Source: CAYRVF01 sp964427535 (GTDB taxonomy: Bacteria > Chloroflexota > Ktedonobacteria > Ktedonobacterales > JADMIN01). From it: a DNA stretch of 64,000 nucleotides. A program made the position numbers and the translations under genes. Shown piece by piece: positions 51,437 through 60,084 of the stretch; the stretch's first letter is position 1; every line of letters starts with the position of its first letter. The notes under the pieces were generated by a model, which worked only from the letters and a program-made list of their open reading frames with translations, searched no databases and was not told the DNA's origin. The DNA lies in the NCBI GenBank assembly GCA_964427535.1, contig CAYRVF010000003.1:1-64000 (forward strand), in the 5' to 3' direction.

Positions 51437-52377
51437 GAAATCTCTCCGACTCGCTGCCGCAGACCGCCGACACGCTCATACAGACGCCAGAGCCATTTCT
51501 GGTCGCGCTTCCCGGTCCGCTCGATATTCCGGCGTCTGTTGAGCTCTTCCGGCGCAACGGCGACGATCTGCTCGACCGATGGGACGGCGAGCGCCTGCTG
51601 CGCACGCTCCACATCGACGGCGAGGTCGTTCCGTACCTCAGCACCGTGGAGGGCACGCGCGAGGCGCCCGCGCTGCGCGTCTGGGTGGCGGACGCCCGCC
51701 ATCGCCAGGCAATCGAAGCGGCGGCGCTGGCCAGCTTCATTCCCGCACCAGCGGACTATGGCGTCATGCTCGCGAGTGATCCGGTTCTCGCCGCGCTCGA
51801 CGCCCAGTATCCCGGTCTGCGGCAGGTGCGGCAGTTCGACCTCTTCGCTGCGCTCGTCCGCTGCATCAGCGCCCAGCAGGTCAACCTGCGGTGGGCCGCG
51901 ACCACGCGCAAACGCCTCGCCGAGAGCTTCGGCTCCGAGCACACCGTCGCCGGGCATTCCGTCTGGAGCCTCGACGTCGAACGCATCGCCGGCGCGGACG
52001 TCGCCGAGATTCGCGCGCTGCAATTCACCACGCGCAAGGCGGAATACATCATCTCCACGGCGCAGGCCTGCGCGGACGGCACGCTCTCGACGGGGACGCT
52101 GGCGGAGTTGTCCGACGACGAGGTCATCGCGCGGCTGACCGCTCTACGCGGCATCGGCCTGTGGAGCGCGGAATGGATTCTGGCGCGCGTGCTGGGTCGG
52201 CCGCGGGTGGTCGCGGGCGATCTGGCGGTCCGCAAGGCGGTCGGGCAGACCTACCTCGGCACGCTGCTGCCGCCCGAGCCAGAGGTGCGGCGAGCGACCG
52301 CGCACTGGGGCGAGGCGGCGGGAGTCGCGCAGGTGCTCGTGCTGCAAAGTCTCGCCGGCGGCACCGGCGTCGTATAG
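51433..52377 (+). CDS. alkA: DNA-3-methyladenine glycosylase II family protein
   Basis: Removes alkylated purines from DNA. 314 residues with an N-terminal AlkA beta domain, then QFDLFAALVRCISAQQVNLRWA and the helix-hairpin-helix-GPD motif LRGIGLWSAEWILARVLGRPRVVAGDLAVRK, in which the Asp of GDLAV is the catalytic residue. The C-terminal helix reads RATAHWGEAAGVAQVLVLQSLAG. GTG start overlaps the arsR stop. It is followed by a weak copy of the A repeat near 52382. Confidence 0.92.
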   Translation: MRNLSDSLPQTADTLIQTPEPFLVALPGPLDIPASVELFRRNGDDLLDRWDGERLLRTLHIDGEVVPYLSTVEGTREAPALRVWVADARHRQAIEAAALASFIPAPADYGVMLASDPVLAALDAQYPGLRQVRQFDLFAALVRCISAQQVNLRWAATTRKRLAESFGSEHTVAGHSVWSLDVERIAGADVAEIRALQFTTRKAEYIISTAQACADGTLSTGTLAELSDDEVIARLTALRGIGLWSAEWILARVLGRPRVVAGDLAVRKAVGQTYLGTLLPPEPEVRRATAHWGEAAGVAQVLVLQSLAGGTGVV

Positions 52378-52584
52378 GCGACACCTCACCCTCTGTCCTC
52401 TTCACAGGGCTAGTTTCTACCAGACATAACCGAAGCAGCCGTGTCGCGGCATGCGGCGTGCATTAGAGGACCACCAGAAGAGGCATGTCTGCTCCTCATC
52501 CGCCAGGTGAACAGTGTCTGCGCACCCGGCTGGAGGAGAGCATGAGTATCCGCGACGCGCACATGCCAGCGTATAGGAAGCAGG

Positions 52585-52824
52585 ATGGGGGTGGTCATGA
52601 TGAAGCAGCCGTCAGAGCAGGCGTCGCGGCAGCGCGAGCTAGAGCCGACGGCATGGCGGTGCAGCTGGTGCGGACGGGTCGAGGGCGCGGACATGGGACA
52701 CGGCTACACCGATGGCATCTGCATCGACTGTTTGTGGAAGTACTATCCCGATCGCGCCGCGCGCATCATCGAGGCCGTGCACGAGGCGGGCGGTACACTG
52801 CACGTGCTGCCGTCGCAGATATAG
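52585..52824 (+). CDS. small zinc-ribbon-like protein
   Basis: 79 residues with paired cysteines WRCSWCGRV near 26 and GICIDCLWKYYPD near 46, forming a four-Cys zinc site. The CSWCGR-GICPxC pattern occurs as a linker in bacterial histidine kinases and GGDEF proteins, where it follows the sensor; here it stands alone. Start ATG 52585 after AGGAAG; ATG at 52597 is also possible. It is convergent with the response regulator gene, 30 bases from its stop, and could be a fragment or accessory of a signalling protein. Confidence 0.6.
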   Translation: MGVVMMKQPSEQASRQRELEPTAWRCSWCGRVEGADMGHGYTDGICIDCLWKYYPDRAARIIEAVHEAGGTLHVLPSQI

Positions 52825-52854
52825 CGTGCTGGGGCCGCAGCCAGGCCTGGGCCG

Positions 52855-53238
52855 CTACTTTCCCAGAGCGCGGGCCGAGCGCTCGATCATGTCGACCAGG
52901 TCGTCGATGTCGAACGGCTTCAGCACGATGTTCGCGCTCGCCCCATCGCTGTGGAGCAGCGGATGTGTCACCGGCTGGCGACTCGCGGAGAGCAGCACAA
53001 AGACGTGCTGGCTGGCCGGTATCCCCTCGCTCGCGATGGTGTTGAGGAGCGTCAGCCCATCCATACGCGGCATGTGCTGATCAACCAGGACAATCAGACG
53101 TCGGTCGCTGTGGCGCAGAATGTCTAGCGCGATGTAGCCGTCACTCGCCTCCTGGATGGAGTAGCCGGCATCTTCGAGCGCCCACCGAACAGTATCGCGG
53201 ATTCCAGCATCGTCGTCGACGATCAGCACGTCCACCAT
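52855..53238 (-). CDS. single-domain response regulator (CheY-like)
   Basis: 127 residues: one receiver. DVLIVDDDAG gives the acidic pocket; the phospho-acceptor is in VLVDQHMPRMDGL near 53, followed by LLSASRQP and LKPFDIDDLV. No output domain. Start ATG after GGTGGCG. No kinase is adjacent; with the KaiC-linked regulator at 24886 it makes two stand-alone receivers in the window. Confidence 0.9.
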   Translation of the reverse strand: MVDVLIVDDDAGIRDTVRWALEDAGYSIQEASDGYIALDILRHSDRRLIVLVDQHMPRMDGLTLLNTIASEGIPASQHVFVLLSASRQPVTHPLLHSDGASANIVLKPFDIDDLVDMIERSARALGK

Positions 53239-53619
53239 ACCGCCACCTGCCCTCTACGCTCGTTTCGCACACACGCACGGGGTCGTTGTGGCCGCGTTCG
53301 TCCGCCCGCCATGTCCTCATGCAGTCTAGCACACCCGACGCCAACATGGCACAGCCGTCACACAGTTTCCGGACGCTGACCGGACAACGTGAAACGGCTT
53401 GCCGAGCTCAGGGCAGCGCATCGTCATCCGCTGGAGGTTCCACGTCGCGCGTCGCTCACGTCAGCGTCTCTGTGCTGGGTGAGACCAAGCATACCTGGTT
53501 ACGCTCCCAGAAACAAGAGGGCGTTGCTCGGATGTTCTCCAATCTAGCGGGAGCCGCGCGCTGATGCGTAGAATAGGCTGTTGCCCTCCGCACCGCGATG
53601 GAATCCAGGAGCCGCTCTC
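53239..53619. other. divergent intergenic region
   Basis: About 380 bases between the response regulator and the RlmI-like gene. No repeat, RNA or gene is recognised; a plus-strand frame at 53286-53564 lacks start signal and family sequence. Confidence 0.5.
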
Positions 53620-54837
53620 ATGGCCGCCAATTATCCGCTGCTGCGTCTCAATACCGGACGCGAGTATCCGCTGCTGATGGGTCACCCCTGGCTCTTCTCG
53701 GGGGCCTTTCGCAAGCTGCCGCGCGATCTCGCGCCGGGCGCCGTGGTCGACGTGCTGGCCGCGGATGGCACCTGGATCGGCCGCGGGCATTTCAACGCCG
53801 CGCAGAGCCTGGCCTTCAGACAGCTTACCCGCAACCGCGACGAGGCTATCGACGCGACCTTCTACGCCACGCGGATCGAGCGCGCGCTGGCGCTGCGCGC
53901 GCTGGCGCTGCGCGCGCTGCTGCCGCCCGATGTCACCGGCTACCGGCTCGTCAACTCCGAGGCTGACGGGCTGCCGGGCGTCATTGTGGACCGCTACGAC
54001 CGCTGGCTCGTCGCGCAGATTTCTACGGCGGGCGTCGAACGCCAGCGCGATCTGCTGATGCGGGCGCTGGAACAGGCCGTACATCCCGAGGGGATTCTCG
54101 TGCGCGATGACGTGCGGGCACGCGAGCGCGAGGGGCTGGAGGTCGGCAAGGCGACGGTGGTGCGCGGCACTGTGCCCGATCTGCTGGAGATGCGCGAGGG
54201 GCCCGTGCGCTATCTCGTGAACCCACGCAGCGGGCAGAAGACCGGTTTCTTTCTCGACCAGCGCGACAAACGCGCCCGCATCGCCACGCTCGCTCCGCAT
54301 GGGCGCTCCCTCCTCAACTGCTTTTCCTACACTGGCGGCTTCGCCCTCGCGGCACTCTCGGGCAACCCGGAGATCGCGACCGTCAACGTCGACTCGTCGG
54401 GTCCCGCGCTGGAGCTTGCCCGCCAGAACTACGCACTCAATGGGCACGACCCCGACGCGCATAGCTTCGTCGAGCGCGATGTCTCGCATTACCTGGCCGA
54501 GCTCATCGGCGAGGAGCGGCGGTTCGACATCGTCGTCGTCGATCCGCCGGCCTACGCCAAGAGCACCAGCCAGCATCTAAAAGAGCGCGCGATCAAGGGC
54601 TACGAGGCCCTCAACGAGCTCGCCGTCCAGACCGTCGCGCCGGGAGGACTGCTGCTGACGTGCTCGTGCTCGGGCGGTATCAACTATGCCGAGTTCGAGG
54701 GAGCGGTGCGGCAGGCGCTCGCCCGCCAACACCGCGCTGGCCAGCTTCTCGAAATCTTCGGCCCGAGCATCGACCACCCGACGCTGCCCGGCTTCCTCGA
54801 AGACCGCTACTTGAAGGTGCTGCTCTTTCGCGTGTAA
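53620..54837 (+). CDS. RlmI-family 23S rRNA (cytosine-C5) methyltransferase
   Basis: 405 residues: N-terminal PUA-like part ([21 protein letters not shown]), a central domain, and a Rossmann methyltransferase with [12 protein letters not shown] near 214, [16 protein letters not shown] (SAM loop) near 240, [10 protein letters not shown] near 308 and [10 protein letters not shown] near 345. The last two carry the PP and Cys features of the RlmI/K branch. Start ATG 53620 after GGAG. A 15-base tandem repeat near 53881-53920 (ALALR twice) is in the coding sequence. Immediately downstream is a pseudogene. Confidence 0.92.
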   Translation: MAANYPLLRLNTGREYPLLMGHPWLFSGAFRKLPRDLAPGAVVDVLAADGTWIGRGHFNAAQSLAFRQLTRNRDEAIDATFYATRIERALALRALALRALLPPDVTGYRLVNSEADGLPGVIVDRYDRWLVAQISTAGVERQRDLLMRALEQAVHPEGILVRDDVRAREREGLEVGKATVVRGTVPDLLEMREGPVRYLVNPRSGQKTGFFLDQRDKRARIATLAPHGRSLLNCFSYTGGFALAALSGNPEIATVNVDSSGPALELARQNYALNGHDPDAHSFVERDVSHYLAELIGEERRFDIVVVDPPAYAKSTSQHLKERAIKGYEALNELAVQTVAPGGLLLTCSCSGGINYAEFEGAVRQALARQHRAGQLLEIFGPSIDHPTLPGFLEDRYLKVLLFRV

Positions 54838-54841
54838 GCAC

Positions 54842-55045
54842 CCAGCTGCAGCAAAGGCCGGTGTGATCTGCCCGGCGCGCAGCTCCTCCAGCGAGTAGCC
54901 AAGGCGGCCATTTCCTCGGCGGGCAAGTAGATGCGCCCCTGCGCGACGTCTTCGCCGATGTCGCGCAGAATATTCGTGAGCTGCAGCGCGATGCCGAGGT
55001 CCACCGCGCTGCTTAGCCCCTCCTTACTGGAGTAGCCTCGCACAA
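54842..55045 (-). pseudogene. fragment of a phytoene/squalene synthase
   Basis: On the minus strand, [30 protein letters not shown] and [13 protein letters not shown] are the highly conserved second prenyl-diphosphate-binding region of the phytoene/squalene synthase family (Asp-rich DIGED). After MAA the frame is lost by one base; in the next frame [21 protein letters not shown] continues the family sequence. The first part of the gene (about 170 residues) and the end are missing. It is thus a truncated and frameshifted relic. It starts four bases after the RlmI-like stop. Confidence 0.85.
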
Positions 55046-55245
55046 CACGTCTACAACTCTGCGGACCCAGCGGCGTACACTGAGTAAAGCGCATGTGAAC
55101 TCGGATTCGCCGACGAACGCGCATCGCCGATGCTCTGGACGTGTCGGCAGGTGCGCCTTTGTGTGCGCTTGCGAACAGTGAGCATACAGTGCGCCGGGAT
55201 GATGTCCCAGCGCCGATTGGATACAGTGCTGAGAGGGTGATCTGG

Positions 55246-56430
55246 ATGCGTCTGATTCTCTATTTGGGCAAAGGCGGCGTGGGCAAGACGACGCTCGCCG
55301 CGGCCACCGGAGCGCGAGCCGCGCAGCTCGGCAAGCGCACGCTCGTCGTCAGTACGGACCTCGCGCATAGTCTGGCCGACGCATTGGACTGCCCGCTCAC
55401 GGCAGAGCCGACTCAGGTGGGTGAGCGGCTGTGGGCGCAGGAAGTCAACGTCCTCGACGAGATGCGCGCGCAGTGGGGGCGTGTGCAGGACTACGTCTCG
55501 AACGCGCTCCGCCGCCAGGGCATGAGCGACGTGGCCGCCGAAGAGATGGCGTTGATTCCCGGCATGGACGAGATCGTCGCCCTGCTCAACATCTACCGCC
55601 AGGCCCGGCGCGACGACTTCGACGTCGTGGTGATCGACGCCGCCCCCACCGGCGAGACCGTGCGCCTGCTGAGTATGCCCGAGACATTCCTGTTCTACGC
55701 GGAGCGTGCCAAGGGCTGGAAGGGCATGGCGATTAACGCCGCGAAGCCGCTCGTCAAGACGCTGCTGCCTGGCCTCAACGTGCTGGAATCGCTCGAGAAG
55801 CTGAACCAGCAGGTCGGCGCGCTACGTGAAGTGCTGACCAACGCCGACATCAGCTCGTACCGTCTGGTCGTCAACCCTGAGAAGATGGTCATCAAAGAGG
55901 CGCTGCGGGCCGAGACATATCTCGCCCTCTTCGGCTACCCGATTGACGGCGTCGTCTGTAATCGCGTGCTGCCACAGGCGCCCGAAGGCGGCTACCAGGA
56001 CCAATTGCTCCGCGATATGGCCGCCCAGCAGCGGACGTACTACGACCAGATTCACACCACCTTCACACCGCTGCCCGTGTGGGACGCGCCCTATCATTCG
56101 CGTGAGGTGCTGGGCGCCGACGCGCTCGCCGATCTTGGCCGCGAGATCTGGGGCGACAACGATCCGACAGAGGTGTTCTACCAGGGCAATCCACAGGAGC
56201 TGACCAAGCGCGGCGACAACTACGTGCTGCGGCTGCCAATGCCGCATGTGGAGCTGGCGAAGGTGATCATGGTGAAGAAGGGCGATGAGCTGATCGTCGA
56301 GGTCGGCAACTTCAAGCGCGATATCTCGTTGCCGACGGTGCTGGTGCCCATGGAGGCGACCGTCGCCAAGCTGGTCAACGGCGCGCTGGAAGTCACATTC
56401 GAGCCGCTCAGCGGCATCCGCTCGGCATAG
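55246..56430 (+). CDS. ArsA-family ATPase with HSP20-like C-terminal domain
   Basis: 394 residues. Deviant Walker [10 protein letters not shown] at 8-16, [12 protein letters not shown] (switch I-like) near 37, and [19 protein letters not shown] near 120 are ArsA/GET3 features; one half only, in contrast to the two-half arsenite pump ATPase. The last 70 residues ([35 protein letters not shown]) form the small ArsA-HSP20 domain seen in thermophilic and photosynthetic-bacterial homologues. No arsB or arsC is near, so an arsenic role is uncertain; tail-anchored protein handling is another option. ATG 55246 after GAGAGG; GTG 55237 possible. Confidence 0.88.
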   Translation: MRLILYLGKGGVGKTTLAAATGARAAQLGKRTLVVSTDLAHSLADALDCPLTAEPTQVGERLWAQEVNVLDEMRAQWGRVQDYVSNALRRQGMSDVAAEEMALIPGMDEIVALLNIYRQARRDDFDVVVIDAAPTGETVRLLSMPETFLFYAERAKGWKGMAINAAKPLVKTLLPGLNVLESLEKLNQQVGALREVLTNADISSYRLVVNPEKMVIKEALRAETYLALFGYPIDGVVCNRVLPQAPEGGYQDQLLRDMAAQQRTYYDQIHTTFTPLPVWDAPYHSREVLGADALADLGREIWGDNDPTEVFYQGNPQELTKRGDNYVLRLPMPHVELAKVIMVKKGDELIVEVGNFKRDISLPTVLVPMEATVAKLVNGALEVTFEPLSGIRSA

Positions 56431-56514
56431 CTCCGGCCAGGCAAGCACCTCCCCCCATTCCCTTGAGGACGAGGAACCAGCGCGACGGCGGCCCAATCGG
56501 AAGGCTCCAACCTC

Positions 56515-56535
56515 GCCGTGCTCGCAGAGCACGGC
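56515..56535 (+). terminator. hairpin downstream of the ArsA-like gene
   Basis: GCCGTGCTC (56515-56523), loop GCA, GAGCACGGC (56527-56535), a perfect nine-bp stem 85 bases after the stop. No T-run follows, so termination strength is uncertain. Confidence 0.45.
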
Positions 56536-56728
56536 GTAGCGGCCGCCGTGACCGCGCCAGGAGGGACCAACACGGCCGCGTACACGGCAGGGATGCAGAT
56601 ACCGCCTTCCACGCCACGACTCTGACACGTGACTCTTGGGCTGGTTTGCCGATGCGCTTGACACCCCCTGTGGTAGTATCCTTGCACCATCTGGCACATA
56701 CACTGATATACGCTTGGAAGAGGACACA

Positions 56729-57229
56729 ATGAGCGACTTATCCAGCAAACAACAGTTTCTCGAAGCATTGAACGCGATCGGTGAAGCCTGGGATACGCTG
56801 CTCTCGGAGACCGGCGACGACCGCCTTGTACAGCCGGGAGCGGAGGGCATCTGGTCGATCAAGGACGTACTCATCCATATCGCGGTCGGCTACGACTGGA
56901 CGGCGGAGCAACTCGAAGCGGCCGCGCGCGGCAAGTCGCCTTCAGCGGACGAAATCGCGGCGATGGTCCGGGACCCGATGTTCGACAATGAGTACCGCAA
57001 TCAGGCGATCTACGAGCAGCACCGGCACGACGCGCTTGACGACGTGATCGACGCCTACCGGCTGGCGACCGCGCGCCTGACCGACGCCGCCGTGCGCCTG
57101 CCCGAGTTCGCCTACGAGCAGCCGCTGTGGTGGTCACGCGGCCGGCCGCTGTGCGAAGCGCTGCCCGCGCAGAGCTACGCCCACTCCCGCGAACACCTGG
57201 ATCGCATCATCGCCTGGCTGGGCGCCTAG
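56729..57229 (+). CDS. DinB/DfsB-like four-helix protein
   Basis: 166 residues, a four-helix bundle of the DinB/ClbS type. GIWSIKDVLIHIAVGYDWTAEQL near residues 47-66 gives the first conserved His and the following helix; SYAHSREHLDRIIAWLG near the C-terminus gives the remaining His pair. Metal-dependent hydrolase or thiol transfer activities are known for relatives. GGAAGAGG before the ATG. A TTGACA at 56658 in the upstream region is not matched by a well-spaced -10. Confidence 0.82.
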   Translation: MSDLSSKQQFLEALNAIGEAWDTLLSETGDDRLVQPGAEGIWSIKDVLIHIAVGYDWTAEQLEAAARGKSPSADEIAAMVRDPMFDNEYRNQAIYEQHRHDALDDVIDAYRLATARLTDAAVRLPEFAYEQPLWWSRGRPLCEALPAQSYAHSREHLDRIIAWLGA

Positions 57230-57399
57230 CCTGTTCACATCCCCAGTACGCCTGCACGGAACCTCAGCGGTTGGAGTCGCGTCTTAGTACCAGGAGCTGG
57301 GAAGTCGCCCCCGCCCGGTTGCCGTAGCGCCATCTGGTAGACTGGAGACTGGCGGCGCGTCTGTCGCAGCGCCACATTCCATCCACATGAGCCAACATT

Positions 57400-58338
57400 A
57401 TGAACACACTTGACTCGCGCGATCCAGATACCGCGCTCGCAGACGATCCACCCGAAGCCAGACCCGAGCTGGCCGAGCGCAACGTCGTCGTCTCCGGTGT
57501 GAAGATCGCGTCGGCGATGAACACCGCCCCCAGGGCACTGCTTGCGCGCGCTCCGCTCGTCGTGCTGCCAGAGATTGGATTCTCGTGGCGCGACTACCGT
57601 CCTCTGCTCGAACACTATGCGTCCGAGCGCCGTGTCTTCGCGCTCGACTGGCCAGGCGCGGGCACAACTGAGTCGCCCTCGCCGTCTGACTTCGCCTATG
57701 ACGCCAACGGCCTCGCGCGGCTGCTCGCGGGCTGGATGGACGGCCTCGGCGTCGGGCGAGCTGTGCTGCTGGGCAACGGCATCGGCGCATCGGCAGGGCT
57801 GCTCTACGCGGCCGAGCAGCCGCAGCGTGTGCTGGGCTTCATCGGGCTCGCTCCACTCGGTTTCTCCGTGCCGACGAACGCCTATCGCATCGCGCTGCGG
57901 CTGCTGGGCTCGCCGAAGATGCTGCGCCGCTTTGGGCCGACACTCGTCTCCCTGGCGCTCGGGCCGACTACAGACGAGACGCGCCGGATCACCGCCCGCT
58001 ACAAGCGCGAACGGCTCGCGCGTGGCTCCGCTGCGCGCCTTACCGCGCAGGCCGCCCTTTGGAAGTCGGTCGCCTCGCCCTCTCCGACGCTGGCCACGGC
58101 GGCGCGCTCGCTGGATGTGCCCGCTATCGAGGTGCGCGGTGCCCTCGACCCGCTCGTCTCGGCCGAGGATTCGACGCGCGCGGCGGCGGCGATCGGGGCG
58201 CGTGGCTCCCTGGAGGTCGTGCTGCCGGACGCTGGGCACCTGCCGTTCTTGCAGCAGCCAGAGCGCTTCTATCAAGCGGCATCGGGAGTGCTCACCATCG
58301 CCGAAGTCAACGCCGGCAACACGCGCATCGTGCGCTAG
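57400..58338 (+). CDS. alpha/beta hydrolase-fold protein with altered nucleophile
   Basis: 312 residues with the alpha/beta-hydrolase order: VVLPEIGFSWRDYRPLLEHYA, RVFALDWPGAGTTESP, the elbow LLGNGIGASAGLLYAAEQPQRV near residue 127, VRGALDPLVSAEDS and DAGHLPFLQQPERF (catalytic His). In relatives the elbow reads GNS or GHS with serine as nucleophile; here the residue is Gly (codon ggc, one base from agc). A GASAG sequence four residues later also fits GxSxG. It may be inactive or use another residue. Start ATG has no clear ribosome-binding site. Confidence 0.75.
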   Translation: MNTLDSRDPDTALADDPPEARPELAERNVVVSGVKIASAMNTAPRALLARAPLVVLPEIGFSWRDYRPLLEHYASERRVFALDWPGAGTTESPSPSDFAYDANGLARLLAGWMDGLGVGRAVLLGNGIGASAGLLYAAEQPQRVLGFIGLAPLGFSVPTNAYRIALRLLGSPKMLRRFGPTLVSLALGPTTDETRRITARYKRERLARGSAARLTAQAALWKSVASPSPTLATAARSLDVPAIEVRGALDPLVSAEDSTRAAAAIGARGSLEVVLPDAGHLPFLQQPERFYQAASGVLTIAEVNAGNTRIVR

Positions 58339-58416
58339 TGCGCCCTGACTCGCCCCCTCCCTCACCCCGTCCGTAGGCGTGCTGGGACAGGGGCATTCGC
58401 GCTGTCTGCCGCCTGT

Positions 58417-59379
58417 TTACCCCACTACTGCATCCAGTGGAGCCGGGGGCTCTGGCGCTCCCACTGGCTCGTCCAGAGGAGTGCGCGACGGTTCGGACGG
58501 TTCGGGCGGATCAGTGTGCAGCGCGACACCTCCCACGATCAGCGCCACGCCGGCGAGGTCCGCGCCCGATGGCACCTGCCGCAATACCAGCAGACCGATG
58601 ACCGTGGCACAGGCGGGCAGCAACGAGAGCATCAGTGCGAAGGTCGCGCGCGGTAGCCGCGCCATCGCGAGTTGGTCGCACACATAGGGGATCACAGACG
58701 AGCACACGCCGACGCCAATCCCTGCCAGCAGCAGCGCGGGCTGGCTGAACGCGACGGCAGCGCTCGGGATGCCGACGAGCGAGACCGTCGCCAGGGCGAT
58801 CAGCATCGCCACCGCCAGCCGATCGATGCGCTGCCCGCCGCTCCGCGCGACGCGGTGGCCGAGCACAACATAGAGGGCGAACAGCGCGCAGTTGGCGAAC
58901 GCGAACACGAAGCCGAGTGGGTCTCCGGCAATGCGGAGGGTCGTGAGTAGCCACACGCCCGCTACCGCCAGCACCAGCGCCGCCATATTGCGTCGGGAGC
59001 GCGCGCCGACCGCCGCCAGCCCGATCGGCCCGGCAAACTCGATCGCGCCGACCGTGCCCAGCGGCAGACGCGCGAGCGCCAGATAGAAGCAGACATTCAT
59101 CGCGCCGAGCACGACGCCCAGCCCGAGCAGCGTGCGTCGCTCATCCGTGCTGCCGCTGGTGAACACGCGCAGTAGTCGGCGCGGCCCACGCCAGAGCGCA
59201 AAGATGCACGCCGCGGTGGCGATGCGCAACCAGGCGACGCCGGGAGGCGCGAGGTGGGCGAACAATAGCACCGCAAACGCCGGTCCCAGATAGTGGAAGA
59301 CGGCGCTCACGAGAAAGTACGCCTGGGGCGGAAGTTCCAGTGCGCGAGGACTATCACTCGCGCGTGCGCCGCTGGCCAT
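58417..59379 (-). CDS. EamA-family (RhtA-like) DMT exporter
   Basis: 320 residues with ten membrane segments in two EamA halves. Typical are AVFHYLGPAFAVLLFAHLAPPGVAWLR, then NVCFYLALARLPLGTVGAIEFAGPIGLA, and in the second half SVIPYVCDQLAMARLPRATFALMLSLLPACATVIG. These are the RhtA-type amino-acid or metabolite exporters. The Pro-rich tail is cytoplasmic. Start ATG follows AAGGGGAG. Divergent from an Lrp-type regulator with an operator in between. Confidence 0.9.
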   Translation of the reverse strand: MASGARASDSPRALELPPQAYFLVSAVFHYLGPAFAVLLFAHLAPPGVAWLRIATAACIFALWRGPRRLLRVFTSGSTDERRTLLGLGVVLGAMNVCFYLALARLPLGTVGAIEFAGPIGLAAVGARSRRNMAALVLAVAGVWLLTTLRIAGDPLGFVFAFANCALFALYVVLGHRVARSGGQRIDRLAVAMLIALATVSLVGIPSAAVAFSQPALLLAGIGVGVCSSVIPYVCDQLAMARLPRATFALMLSLLPACATVIGLLVLRQVPSGADLAGVALIVGGVALHTDPPEPSEPSRTPLDEPVGAPEPPAPLDAVVG

Positions 59380-59406
59380 CCGCTAGCTCCCCTTTCTCGC
59401 AGGCTC

Positions 59407-59443
59407 ATCCGCATTCTCTCATGTCTAAAGGTAGAATGCGGAT
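59407..59443. promoter_or_regulatory. Lrp-type operator between eamA and lrp genes
   Basis: ATCCGCATTCT (59407-59417) and AGAATGCGGAT (59433-59443) are perfect 11-bp inverted repeats with a 15-base centre. The site lies 28 bases from the exporter start and 41 bases from the regulator start, so one bound dimer could control both. Confidence 0.8.
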
Positions 59444-59483
59444 AGATGGAGGTACAGGGCAAACCGAAAGGGGAACCGGCAAG

Positions 59484-60005
59484 ATGGCTTCATATGATCG
59501 GCAACAGTCAGTATTCACTTCAGTATCCACACATCCGCTGCTCGATGCCATCAATCTGCGCCTGCTGGACGAGTTGCAGCATGACCCGCGCGTGAGCATG
59601 TCGGAGCTGGGCAGGCGTGTCGGCATGTCGGCTCCGGCGGTCGCCGAGCGCGTGCGGCGGCTCGAAGAGGCGGGCGTCATCCGCGGCTATCGGCTGGACG
59701 TCAATCCGGCGGCGCTGGGCCTGCCCCTCACCGCCTATGTGCGCGTGCGTCCCGATCCTGGCCAGCTCCCCAAGGTGGCCGAGCTGGCGCAGAGTCTGCC
59801 GGAGGTCGTCGAGTGTCACCGGGTCACCGGCGAGGACTGCTTCATCCTCAAAGTGCATCTGCCCGCCATCGACCAGCTCGATCGCGTGCTCGACCGCTTC
59901 CTCGCGTACGGCATGACGACCACCTCGCTCGTTCAGTCGTCGCCAGTGCCGCTCCGACCGCTGCCGCTGCCCGGACTCGACCACCACTCTGTGGCGGGCG
60001 AGTAG
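59484..60005 (+). CDS. Lrp/AsnC-family transcriptional regulator
   Basis: 173 residues. HTH: DAINLRLLDELQHDPRVSMSELGRRVGMSAPAVAERVRRLEEAGVIRGYRLDVNPAALG. The RAM ligand domain follows: AYVRVRPDPGQL, VVECHRVTGEDCFILKVHLPAIDQLDRVLDRFLAYGMTTTSLVQSS. This is the usual Lrp/AsnC pattern, binding amino acids as effectors. ATG 59484 was chosen over frames to 59340 because AGGGG lies ten bases before it and the HTH starts soon after. The divergent exporter is the probable target. Confidence 0.93.
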   Translation: MASYDRQQSVFTSVSTHPLLDAINLRLLDELQHDPRVSMSELGRRVGMSAPAVAERVRRLEEAGVIRGYRLDVNPAALGLPLTAYVRVRPDPGQLPKVAELAQSLPEVVECHRVTGEDCFILKVHLPAIDQLDRVLDRFLAYGMTTTSLVQSSPVPLRPLPLPGLDHHSVAGE

Positions 60006-60038
60006 ACCTGCGTCTCATCCGCCCACATGCCATCCCTC

Positions 60039-60047
60039 TGCTATAAT
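60039..60047 (+). promoter_or_regulatory. extended -10 promoter element of hemC
   Basis: TGCTATAAT is an exact extended -10 (TGnTATAAT). There is no convincing -35. The hemC start is 38 bases downstream. Confidence 0.6.
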
Positions 60048-60084
60048 GGGATGTTGAGACACAGTCCATGCGAGGGGTAGAGCC

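Noticed and set aside
53461..54576. Minus-strand frame opposite the RlmI-like gene
   Set aside because: Antisense shadow; the plus-strand methyltransferase has all its motifs.
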